The translations under genes were made by a program, and so were the position numbers. DNA of 64,000 bases, from positions 180,251 to 244,250 of the forward strand of contig CAWCLK010000020.1 in the NCBI GenBank assembly GCA_963796225.1, in the 5' to 3' direction. The notes beneath the pieces are model-generated. The model saw nothing but the letters and a program-made list of their open reading frames with translations, was not told the origin of the DNA and did no database searches. This document shows, piece after piece, positions 55,351 through 64,000 of this stretch. This DNA comes from CAWCLK01 sp963796225 (GTDB lineage Bacteria > Actinomycetota > Nitriliruptoria > Nitriliruptorales > Nitriliruptoraceae). Position 1 is the stretch's first letter; each line of letters begins with the position of its first letter.

Positions 55351-56629
55351 CGACGTCGGCCCCGGGCACGCGCCGGACGTCGCCGCCGAGCGACCGCAGC
55401 GTGACGTCGATGTCGGGGTACCCGCGGTCGACGTGGTGGATCTCGGTGACCACGGTCTCGCCCTCGGCGACCAGCCCGGCGAGGATGCCGGCGGCCCCGG
55501 CCCGCACGTCCAGCGCGTCGAGCCGCGCCCCGCGCAGGTCGGTCGGCCCACGGATCACCGCGTGGTGGCCGTCGATCACGATCTCGGCGCCCATGCGGCG
55601 CAGCTCGTCGACGAACGAGAACCGCGACTCGAACACGTTCTCGGTGCAACGCGAGGCGCCATCGGCCTGGGTGAGCAGCACCATCATCTGCGGCTGCATG
55701 TCCGTCGGGAACCCGGGGAACGGCAGGGTCACGAAGTTGGTGGCTCGCAGCGCCCCGCCCTTGGCCACGATGGCGTCGGGTTCCTCCTCGACCACCATTC
55801 CCGCGGCACGCAGCTTGGACACCACGAGCTTGAGGTCGGACGGACGCACGCCCTCGACGCGGACCTCGCCACCAGTGATGCCGGCAGCGACGGCCCAGGT
55901 GCCGGCCTGGATGCGATCGGGGACCGTGTGCCAGGTGACGCCCGACAGCTCGTCCACGCCGGTGATCCGCAGGGTCGAGGTCCCGATGCCCTCGATCTCG
56001 GCGCCCATGGCGAACAGCATCCGGCACAGGTCCTGGATCTCGGGTTCGCGCGCGGCGTTGTCGATGACCGAGACCCCGTCGGCGAGCACGGCCGCCATCA
56101 GCAGGTTCTCGGTCGCCCCGACGCTGGGGAACTCGAGCGTGATGTTGGCGCCGTGCAGGTCGTCGGCCGTGATCTCGACGAACCCGTCGACCTCGCGGAC
56201 GTCGGCGCCCATGGCCTGCAGCCCGGCCAGGTGGAAGTCGATGGCGCGCTGCCCGATGCGGTCACCGCCGGGCTGGGCGAACCGGGCCCGCCGGGTGCGA
56301 CCGACCACCGGCCCCAGCAGCGCGATCGACGCGCGGATGGCGGCCATGGCCTCGGGGTCGGGTTCGTGGCCGGGTGCGCCCCGCCCCACGATGCGCACCG
56401 AGCCGCCCTCGAGGGTCGCGTCGGCCCCGAGGCTGCGCACCAGGTCGACCATCACCGGGATGTCGGCGATGTCCGGCAGGTTGTGGATCGTGACCGGCTC
56501 GGCGGTCAGCACGGAGGCCGCGATCAGCTTGAGCGCGGAGTTCTTGGCACCGGGCACGCGGACGGTCCCGTGGAGGGGACCGCCCCCTCGGACGACGTAG
56601 ACGTCGTCGGTGCGCAGGAGCTCGCTCAT
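55343..56629 (-). CDS. murA: UDP-N-acetylglucosamine 1-carboxyvinyltransferase MurA, Asp-type
   Basis: 428 residues. The first committed step of peptidoglycan synthesis, adding enolpyruvyl from PEP to UDP-GlcNAc. Motifs: the N-terminal PGAKNSALKLIAASVL, TDMQPQMMVLL and RFSFVDELRRMGA. At the loop where most enzymes have the catalytic Cys115 (LPGGCxIGxRPxDLH) the sequence is QPGGDRIGQRAIDFH, so Cys is replaced by Asp, the natural mycobacterial-type variant that is insensitive to fosfomycin. ATG 56629 lies 7 nt after a TAGTCT box. First gene of a murA-spoIID-CPBP operon. Intact. Confidence 0.95.
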   Translation of the reverse strand: MSELLRTDDVYVVRGGGPLHGTVRVPGAKNSALKLIAASVLTAEPVTIHNLPDIADIPVMVDLVRSLGADATLEGGSVRIVGRGAPGHEPDPEAMAAIRASIALLGPVVGRTRRARFAQPGGDRIGQRAIDFHLAGLQAMGADVREVDGFVEITADDLHGANITLEFPSVGATENLLMAAVLADGVSVIDNAAREPEIQDLCRMLFAMGAEIEGIGTSTLRITGVDELSGVTWHTVPDRIQAGTWAVAAGITGGEVRVEGVRPSDLKLVVSKLRAAGMVVEEEPDAIVAKGGALRATNFVTLPFPGFPTDMQPQMMVLLTQADGASRCTENVFESRFSFVDELRRMGAEIVIDGHHAVIRGPTDLRGARLDALDVRAGAAGILAGLVAEGETVVTEIHHVDRGYPDIDVTLRSLGGDVRRVPGADVGA

Positions 56630-56636
56630 GCCCCCG

Positions 56637-56642
56637 AGACTA
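56637..56642 (-). promoter_or_regulatory. Candidate -10 box of murA (leaderless)
   Basis: TAGTCT on the reverse strand, 7 nt before the ATG and just after the ATP synthase terminator hairpin; the -35 would fall in that hairpin. Confidence 0.35.
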
Positions 56643-56643
56643 T

Positions 56644-56676
56644 CCACGCCCCCGCCGGTGACCGGCGGGGGCGTGG
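56644..56676 (-). terminator. Strong hairpin terminator of the ATP synthase operon
   Basis: A 15-bp perfect inverted repeat (56644-56658 with 56662-56676) with a 3-nt loop, 24 bp after the atpC stop on the reverse strand. There is no U-tract, as is common in actinobacteria. It separates the atp operon from murA. Confidence 0.75.
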
Positions 56677-56699
56677 CGAGCCTTCGGACAGGGGCGCGT

Positions 56700-57089
56700 C
56701 TAGCTGCGGACGACGCTGAGCCGGACCTGCTGGCGACGGACGGCGGCCGCGTGCACGGCGGCGTCCTCCTCGTCGGCGCGACGCTCCTCGAGTTCGCGCA
56801 GACGCCGTTCGGCGCGGGCCTCGTCGATCTGCGACTTGACCTCGGCCACGTCGGCCAGGACGACCAGCGCGTTGTCCTTGAAGTACAGGAAGCCGTGGTG
56901 GACGGCGACCTGCTCCTCCTCGTTGCCGGACCGCACGCGCACGACACCGATGTCCAGCGCGAGCAGCGCCGGCTGGTGCCCGGGCAGGATCCCGATCTCG
57001 CCCTCGAGCGTGCGGGCGTAGACCTCCTCGGCCTCGGTCGAGAGCAGCTGCCGTTCGGCCGAGACGACCTCGACGGTCATCGTCGCCAT
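56700..57089 (-). CDS. atpC: ATP synthase F1 epsilon subunit
   Basis: 129 residues. The beta-sandwich domain (about 1-85; VVSAERQLLSTEAEEVYART, GEIGILPGHQPALLAL) is followed by the C-terminal helical hairpin (QIDEARAERRLRELEERR) that can inhibit hydrolysis. It sits on the central stalk. ATG at 57089 is 1 bp after the atpD stop. Last gene of the operon. Confidence 0.95.
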   Translation of the reverse strand: MATMTVEVVSAERQLLSTEAEEVYARTLEGEIGILPGHQPALLALDIGVVRVRSGNEEEQVAVHHGFLYFKDNALVVLADVAEVKSQIDEARAERRLRELEERRADEEDAAVHAAAVRRQQVRLSVVRS

Positions 57090-57090
57090 G

Positions 57091-58538
57091 TCAGGACAGC
57101 TCCTTGGCGTTCTTCAGCACGTCGTCGACACCGCCGGCGTAGCTGAAGGCCTGCTCGGGGACGTCGTCGAGCTCGCCCTCGATCAGGGCCTTGAAGCCCT
57201 CGATGGTGTCCTTGACCGGGACGTACACACCGGGGTTGCCGGTGAACTGCTCGGCGACGTTGAAGTTCTGCGAGAAGAACTGGCGTGCCTTGCGGGCCCG
57301 GGCGACGGTGATCTTGTCCTCCTCGGACAGCTCGTCGATACCGAGGATGGCGATGATGTCCTGCAGGTCCTTGTAGCGCTGCAGGATCTCCTGGGTGCCC
57401 GTGGCGACCCGGTAGTGCTCCTCGCCCACGATCTGCGGGTCCAGGATCCGCGAGGTGGAGTCGAGCGGGTCGACGGCCGGGTAGATGCCCAGCGACGAGA
57501 TCTCGCGGGACGAGCACCGTCTGCGCGTCGAGGTGGGCGAAGGTCGTGTGCGGCGCCGGGTCGGTGATGTCGTCGGCGGGCACGTACACGGCCTGCAGCG
57601 AGGTGATGGACCGACCACGGGTCGAGGTGATGCGCTCCTGCAGGGCACCCATCTCGTTCGACAGCGTCGGCTGGTAGCCCACGGCGGACGGCATGCGGCC
57701 GAGCAGCGTGGACACCTCGGAGCCGGCCTGGACGAACCGGAAGACGTTGTCGATGAACAGGAGCACGTCCTGGCGCATCTCGTCGCGGAAGTACTCGGCC
57801 ATGGTCAGGGCCCACAGCGCCACGCGCAGGCGCACGCCCGGCGGCTCGTCCATCTGCCCGAACACCAGCGCGGTCTTGTCGAGGACGCCCGGACTCCTCC
57901 ATCTCGAGGAACAGGTCGTTGCCCTCGCGGGTGCGCTCGCCCACGCCGGCGAACACCGACACACCGCCGTGGTTCTCGGCGACGCGGGAGATCATCTCCT
58001 GGATGACGACGGTCTTGCCGACGCCGGCACCGCCGAACATCCCGATCTTGCCGCCCTCCACGTAGGGCTCGACCAGGTCGATGACCTTGATGCCGGTCTC
58101 GAACATCTTCGACTGCGACTCGAGGGAGTCGAAGTCCGGGGCGGGGCGGTGGATGGCCCAGCGGTCCTCGGTCTGGAAGCTGGCGCGCTCCTCCTTGGGC
58201 AGGTCGAGCGGCTCGCCGAGCACGTTGTAGATGTGGCCCAGCGTCGACGGCCCGACCGGCACCGAGATCGGGGCGCCGGTGTCGACCACCTCGGTGCCGC
58301 GCTGGACGCCGTCGGTGGGCTGCATGACGATGGCGCGCACGCGACGGTCACCGAGGTGCTGGGCGACCTCGGCCGTCAGCTGGGTCGTCTCGCCGCCGAC
58401 GGTGCGGTCGAAGTGCAGCGCGTTGTTGATGTCCGGCATGTCCCCGGGGGGGAACTCCACGTCGATGACGGGGCCGATGACACGGATGATGCGGCCCTCA
58501 CTCGCCTGAGTGGAGCTCGTGCTGTCGGACTGGGCCAT
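57091..58538 (-). CDS. atpD: ATP synthase F1 beta subunit, two frameshifts
   Basis: About 481 residues, the full catalytic subunit. Walker A GGAGVGKTVVIQE, GERTREGNDLFLEME, Walker B VLLFIDNVFRF, and GRMPSAVGYQPTLSNEMG. The frame shifts +1 near 57889 (TCCGGGCGTC; one G surplus) and near 57511, with conserved sequence on both sides. Since this is a single-copy, generally essential gene, these are almost certainly sequence errors. The ATG at 58538 follows GAGGAG. Between atpG and atpC. Confidence 0.95.
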
Positions 58539-58589
58539 GTCGGCGCTCCTCACGAAAAGCAGGTCTGGGGGTGGGTCGGGGTGGGCGGG

Positions 58590-59474
58590 TCAGCCGGCGC
58601 TGAGGGCCTCGGCGCCACCGACGATCTCGGAGATCTCGGTGGTGACCTGGGCCTGGCGGGCGGCGTTCATCTCGCGGCTGAGGTTGTCGATGACGTCGGC
58701 GGCGTTGTCCGTGGCGGACTTCATCGCGCGCTGGCGGGAGGCGTGCTCGGACGCGGCGGACTCGAGCATCGCAGCGAAGACCTTGGCCTCCACGTAGCGC
58801 GGGATGAGCAGGCTGAGGATCTCCTCGGGGCCCGGCTCGTACATCACCTCGGCCGACAGCGGGCGCCCGCCGTCGATCTCGTCGACCTCGACCGGCAGCA
58901 GCTGCTTGGCCGTCGGGACCTGGGTCAGGGACGACTTGAAGTCGGTGTAGACCAGCCACACCCGGGCGTAGCGCCCCTCGGCGTAGGCCGTCATGACGGC
59001 GTCCGCGACCTCCTGGGCGTCCGGGTAGGTCGGCTGGTCGGACATGCCCTGCCACGACCGTTCCGCCTGCCGTCCCCGGAAGGAGAAGTAGCTGAGGCCC
59101 TTCTTGCCGACCTGGTACAGGTCGACGGTCCGGCCGGCGGCCTGCTCCTCGGCGAACACGCGCTCGGCCTTCTTGAGGGCGTTGGCGTTGTAGGCCCCGG
59201 CCAGGCCGCGGTCGGAGGTCAGCACGATGACGGCCGCCCGGTCCACGTCGTCGTGGTGGACGAGCAGCTCGTGGTTGCTGGCCTCGTTGGTCGCGGCCAG
59301 GCCCTTGATGATGTTGGTGAGCTGCTCGGCGTACGGCCGCGCCTCGTTGACGCGCCGCTGGGCCTTCATGATCCGGGAGGCCGCGATCATCTCCATCGCA
59401 CGCGTGATCTTCTGCGTGCTCTTGACGGACTTGATGCGCCGCCGGAGCAGCCGGATCTCGCCACTACCTGGCAC
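58590..59474 (-). CDS. atpG: ATP synthase F1 gamma subunit
   Basis: 294 residues. The N- and C-terminal helices form the rotating shaft: LLRRRIKSVKSTQKITRAME at the start and NAARQAQVTTEISEIVGGAEAL at the end. The central Rossmann-like part has LTSDRGLAGAYNANAL. GTG 59474 start. Intact. Confidence 0.96.
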   Translation of the reverse strand: MPGSGEIRLLRRRIKSVKSTQKITRAMEMIAASRIMKAQRRVNEARPYAEQLTNIIKGLAATNEASNHELLVHHDDVDRAAVIVLTSDRGLAGAYNANALKKAERVFAEEQAAGRTVDLYQVGKKGLSYFSFRGRQAERSWQGMSDQPTYPDAQEVADAVMTAYAEGRYARVWLVYTDFKSSLTQVPTAKQLLPVEVDEIDGGRPLSAEVMYEPGPEEILSLLIPRYVEAKVFAAMLESAASEHASRQRAMKSATDNAADVIDNLSREMNAARQAQVTTEISEIVGGAEALSAG

Positions 59475-59519
59475 TGTCCTCGCCTTACGGTCACGTGATG
59501 GATGTGGGGGTGAGGCCGG

Positions 59520-61145
<1,626 letters not shown>

Positions 61146-61225
61146 GTGGCGTTCCTCTCGGGGTGGGGTCGGCGGGGGGCCGACGGGGTGGGTCGTGAAG
61201 GAGGGTGTGGCCGGCGCCAGCGGCG

Positions 61226-61756
61226 CTACGCGCCGATGCGGGTCTTGACGTCGTCGAGCCGCTTGGCCAGCGACCCGTCGATCACGGTGTCGCCGACCCG
61301 GGCCCGCACGCCACCGACGACCGAGGGGTCGACGTGGACCTTCAGGTCCAGCGACTTGCCGGTGGTGCGCTCGAGCGCGGCGCGCAGCTGGTCCTGCTGC
61401 GAGGCGTCCAGGTCGGTGGCGACCCAGACCTCGGCGAGGTCCTTGTCGCGCGCCTCGGCAGCGGATTCGCTGACCCGCTGGGCGATCGGCTGGATGTCCA
61501 TGATGCGGTCGGCGGCGATCAGCATCGCCAGGGCCGCCCGGGTCGCCGGGTGCGCGGCCTGCAGGACCTCGGACTCGACGAACTTCAGGCGCTGCGAGAC
61601 CGGGATCTGCAGGTCCGTGAGACGGTCGCGGAGCTCGCGGGACTCCTCGACCGTGCGTCCCACGGTCAGCAGCTCGGCCTCGACGGTGTCGAGGGCGTCC
61701 TCGGCGTTGGCCAGGGCCACCACGGCCTTGGCGTAACCGTTCGTTCGGTCTGCCAT
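61226..61756 (-). CDS. atpH: ATP synthase F1 delta subunit
   Basis: 176 residues from ATG 61756, where AAGGGA lies 7 nt upstream (a longer frame starts at 61780). Six-helix N-terminal domain (YAKAVVALANAEDALDTVEA) and the conserved C-terminal VDPSVVGGVRARVGDTVIDGS. It joins the peripheral stalk to F1. It is separate from the b subunit here, unlike the fused b-delta of mycobacteria. Confidence 0.95.
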   Translation of the reverse strand: MADRTNGYAKAVVALANAEDALDTVEAELLTVGRTVEESRELRDRLTDLQIPVSQRLKFVESEVLQAAHPATRAALAMLIAADRIMDIQPIAQRVSESAAEARDKDLAEVWVATDLDASQQDQLRAALERTTGKSLDLKVHVDPSVVGGVRARVGDTVIDGSLAKRLDDVKTRIGA

Positions 61757-61813
61757 CTGCGTCCCTTCACGGTGCCCCACCCCGGCGGGCGGGGAGGAAG
61801 GATCAGCCGGCGA

Positions 61814-62356
61814 TCAGTTGCTGCCGGACAGGTTTCGGATGTAGTCGTCGACGAGGGCCTGGTGCGTGGAGGCGTCCAGCTCCTTGCCGACGATCCTGCT
61901 GGCGAGGTCGACGGACAGGCGGCCCACCTCGCTTCGCAGCTCGGTCAGGGTGCGCTCGCGCTCGGCGGCGGCGTCGGCACGGGCGCGCTCGCGGATGCCG
62001 GCGGCCTCCTCCTCGGCCTGCTGCACGAGGTTGGTGCGGACCTGCTCGGCCTGCGCCTTGGCCTCGTCCACGATGCGCGCGGCCTCGCCTCGAGCGTCGG
62101 AGATGGAGGACTCGTACTCGCGCTTGGCGCGCTCGGCCTCGACCAGGCGGGCCTCGGCCTCCTCCATCTTCCCCTGGATCGAGGCGGTGCGCTCGTCCAG
62201 CATCGTGTTCAGCCGCGGGAAGGCGAACTTCTTCAGCACGAAGAACACGATCACGAAGCCGAGGGCGCCGTACACCAGCTCGGCGGCCGCGGGCAGGATG
62301 ATCTCGATGCCCGAGCTCTCACCGCCGGCCTCGGTAGCCAGGACCAGCAGGTTCAT
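61814..62356 (-). CDS. atpF: ATP synthase Fo b subunit
   Basis: 180 residues: one membrane helix (about 25-45, ELVYGALGFVIVFFVLKKFA) followed by a long charged coiled coil (about 50-165) that forms the peripheral stalk. Only one b gene is present, so the stalk is probably a b2 homodimer. Confidence 0.95.
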   Translation of the reverse strand: MNLLVLATEAGGESSGIEIILPAAAELVYGALGFVIVFFVLKKFAFPRLNTMLDERTASIQGKMEEAEARLVEAERAKREYESSISDARGEAARIVDEAKAQAEQVRTNLVQQAEEEAAGIRERARADAAAERERTLTELRSEVGRLSVDLASRIVGKELDASTHQALVDDYIRNLSGSN

Positions 62357-62417
62357 CGTTGTCTCCTCACCTCAGCGTGGGTGGGTCGTGATGCAGTGTG
62401 GGGGCGTGGTGCGAACG

Positions 62418-62660
62418 TCAGACGATGAAGGCGAGCACGAAGCCGAACAGCGCGAGCGCCTCGACGAACGCGATGCCCAGGAACATCGTGGTCTGGACCA
62501 TGCCGGCCGCCTCGGGCTGGCGTGCCATCGACTCGATGGCCTTGCCGACCAGGAAGCCGATGCCGATGCCCGGGCCGATGGCGCCGAGGCCGTACACGAG
62601 GCCCGCACCGATGGAACCGATGTCACCGGTGAGGCCGCCCGCCTGCGCGAGAATCTCCAT
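62418..62660 (-). CDS. atpE: ATP synthase Fo c subunit
   Basis: 80 residues, a helical hairpin (AGLVYGLGAIGPGIGIGFLV; RQPE loop; MFLGIAFVEALALFGFVLAF). The ion-binding acid is Glu in FVEALALFG; the Ser/Thr next to it needed for Na+ coordination is missing, so the ring should be proton-coupled. GGAGAC before ATG 62660. Confidence 0.96.
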   Translation of the reverse strand: MEILAQAGGLTGDIGSIGAGLVYGLGAIGPGIGIGFLVGKAIESMARQPEAAGMVQTTMFLGIAFVEALALFGFVLAFIV

Positions 62661-62720
62661 GGGGTGTCTCCTTGTGGTGCACCCGCTGCCGGGTGCCGGT
62701 GGTCTTGTGGGGGGTGTCGG

Positions 62721-63564
62721 TCAGTGCTGGGGGTGCAGCGACCCGCCGATGTAGACGGCCGCCAGGATGGTGAAGATGTAGGCCTGCAGGGCGCCGACCA
62801 TGAGCTCGAAGCCGACCATCGCCGGCCCGGCCGCGAGGGCCACGATGCCGATCGGCAGGCCCTTCCAGTTGATCGCGATGTCCTGGAAGCCGCTGTACAG
62901 GCCGTGGACGTCCAGGAAGAACGCGTTGGCGGTGATGAAGATGATCGACAGCAGGATGTGGCCCGCCATCATGTTGGCGAACAGACGGACGGCCAGCGTG
63001 AGGGGCCGGATGATCAGGATCTGCGCCAGCTCGATGGGGATCACCAGCGGCAGCACGAAGGCCGGCACGCCCGGCGGGATCGCCGTGTTCTTGATGTAGG
63101 CGAAGCCCTGGGCCTTGAAGGCGACCGCCCAGTACACGGCGAAGACCACGAAGGCCAGGAACGCCGGCAGGGCCATGCGTCCGGTCGAGGGCATCTGGAC
63201 GAAGGGCATGACCTCGAAGAAGTTGTTCACGAAGATGAACAGGAACAGCGAGACCAGGAACGGCACGAACCGCAGCCCGTCGGGCCCGATCACCTGCAGG
63301 GCGATGCGGTCGCGCACGAAGTCGACGATCGCCTCCATCGTGTTCTGCAGCTTGCCCGGCACGATCTTCGGGTTGCGGAAGGCCATGACCATCAGCGACC
63401 GACACGATCAGCGCCGCGAGGATGTACAGCAGTGCCACGCGGTTGAAGGCCAGCAGCCCGTCACCGACCAGGGGCCGGAACTCGAACAGCTCCTTCAGCG
63501 GGGGGACGTGGAAGCAACCGGGATTCTCGGGCGGGCAGCTCTCCGCCGCCAGAAGCAGGTTCAC
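62721..63564 (-). CDS. atpB: ATP synthase Fo a subunit, one frameshift
   Basis: About 280 residues with five to six membrane helices. The proton-path Arg helix is PLTLAVRLFANMMAGHILLS; the last helices end IFTILAAVYIGGSLHPQH. The N-terminal PPLKELFEFRPLVG is typical. The frame shifts +1 near 63397; with one base removed the text reads IVSVLMVMAFRNPKIVP. GTG 63564 overlaps the AtpI-like stop (GTGA). Confidence 0.94.
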
Positions 63565-63980
63565 GCACGTTCCTTTCGATCCGCGAGCACGGGAGCCGGA
63601 CGCGCGGAGGCGTCGACGAACCGGAACTCGCGGTGGACGAGGACGAGACGGGTCTCGAGGGCGAGGATGATGACCATGGCGGCGCCCGCGCTGGCGGCGA
63701 GCACCGTGCCGTTGATGGCCTCGACGGGGCGGAGCACGACGATCATCGCCGCGTAGACCACCAGGCGCAGGAAGAACCCACCCAGGGCGACGGCCTGCAT
63801 GGTGGTGGGCCCGCGGTCGGCGGCCCAGCCCAGCGAACGCCCCGTGACGGCGAAGACCGCCGTGACGAACGCCACGGCCCCGGCGGCGGTCAGCGCCCCG
63901 GCGAGGTCGGTCAGGACGAACGCGACGACCCCGGCGACCACGGCCACGACGGCACCCACGCGCAGGGCGAGTGCCACCAT
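63561..63980 (-). CDS. atpI: AtpI-like ATP synthase assembly membrane protein
   Basis: 139 residues with four hydrophobic helices (about 8-27, 30-48, 68-85, 92-112) and a charged C-terminal tail (HREFRFVDASARP). It is first of the atp genes seen and overlaps atpB, the standard place of atpI, which helps c-ring assembly. Sequence similarity is weak, so the symbol rests mainly on topology and position. The promoter lies outside the window. Confidence 0.75.
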   Translation of the reverse strand: MVALALRVGAVVAVVAGVVAFVLTDLAGALTAAGAVAFVTAVFAVTGRSLGWAADRGPTTMQAVALGGFFLRLVVYAAMIVVLRPVEAINGTVLAASAGAAMVIILALETRLVLVHREFRFVDASARPAPVLADRKERA

Positions 63981-64000
63981 CGCGGGTTCACTGTTGGTCA

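Overview
The window is 64 kb of very GC-rich, gene-dense bacterial chromosome with no phage, insertion sequence, CRISPR or RNA gene that I can see. The gene content suggests an actinobacterium: GTG starts are common, the FtsX-type exporter is paired with a MarR regulator, and there is a GAF-ANTAR regulator, a soluble PknB-like kinase, an isobutyryl-CoA-mutase-like protein with MeaB, and a MurA with Asp in place of the catalytic Cys. A chemotaxis cluster is less usual in that phylum and would fit a deep lineage such as Nitriliruptoria or Euzebya relatives. That placement is inference only.

Layout. 1-5.4 kb: a 5'-truncated class A penicillin-binding protein, a membrane-anchored degenerate trypsin-fold protein, a small membrane protein and a GT4 glycosyltransferase. 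4.8-16.6 kb: a molybdenum hydroxylase island. A form II CO-dehydrogenase-type operon, coxS-L-M-D-E-F-G, reads leftwards with overlapping genes. It is flanked by moaA, a MocA-like cytidylyltransferase and an apparent Mog-XdhC fusion, so cofactor synthesis, insertion and enzyme are encoded together. 16.8-23.8 kb: Ser/Thr kinase, GAF-ANTAR regulator, an operon of enoyl-CoA hydratase, methyltransferase and hexapeptide acyltransferase, ilvC, and two poorly characterised proteins. 23.9-33.4 kb: chemotaxis genes cheA-W-Y-B-R-X, a short glutamyl-tRNA reductase homologue, and a soluble receptor carrying two almost identical PAS modules. 33.5-43.2 kb: PEP carboxylase, acyl-CoA mutase large subunit, MeaB, acetyl-CoA acetyltransferase and methylmalonyl-CoA epimerase, pointing to branched/odd-chain acyl-CoA metabolism that feeds C4 acids. 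43.2-53.6 kb: MarR-controlled ABC exporter, alcohol dehydrogenase, two cyclophilins, small conserved proteins, a double-length 3-hydroxyacyl-CoA dehydrogenase, an SCP2-like protein and a CPBP protease. 53.6-56.6 kb: SpoIID-like protein and murA. 56.7-64 kb: the complete F1Fo ATP synthase operon atpI-B-E-F-H-A-G-D-C, read leftwards and closed by a strong hairpin.

An important caveat is that at least 16 reading-frame breaks occur, in genes including ilvC, atpD and atpB that should be intact in a living cell. Every one is a +1 shift (one surplus base), usually in a short G or C run. They look like sequencing or assembly insertions, not pseudogenes or programmed shifts. Coordinates for such genes span all the frames involved.

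The most interesting items are the Mog-XdhC fusion with its His-rich linker, the 346-bp near-perfect PAS duplication in the chemoreceptor, the unusual CheA architecture, the short GluTR paralogue beside the chemotaxis genes, and a recurring set of TANNNT boxes 6-9 nt before start codons that suggests leaderless transcripts.
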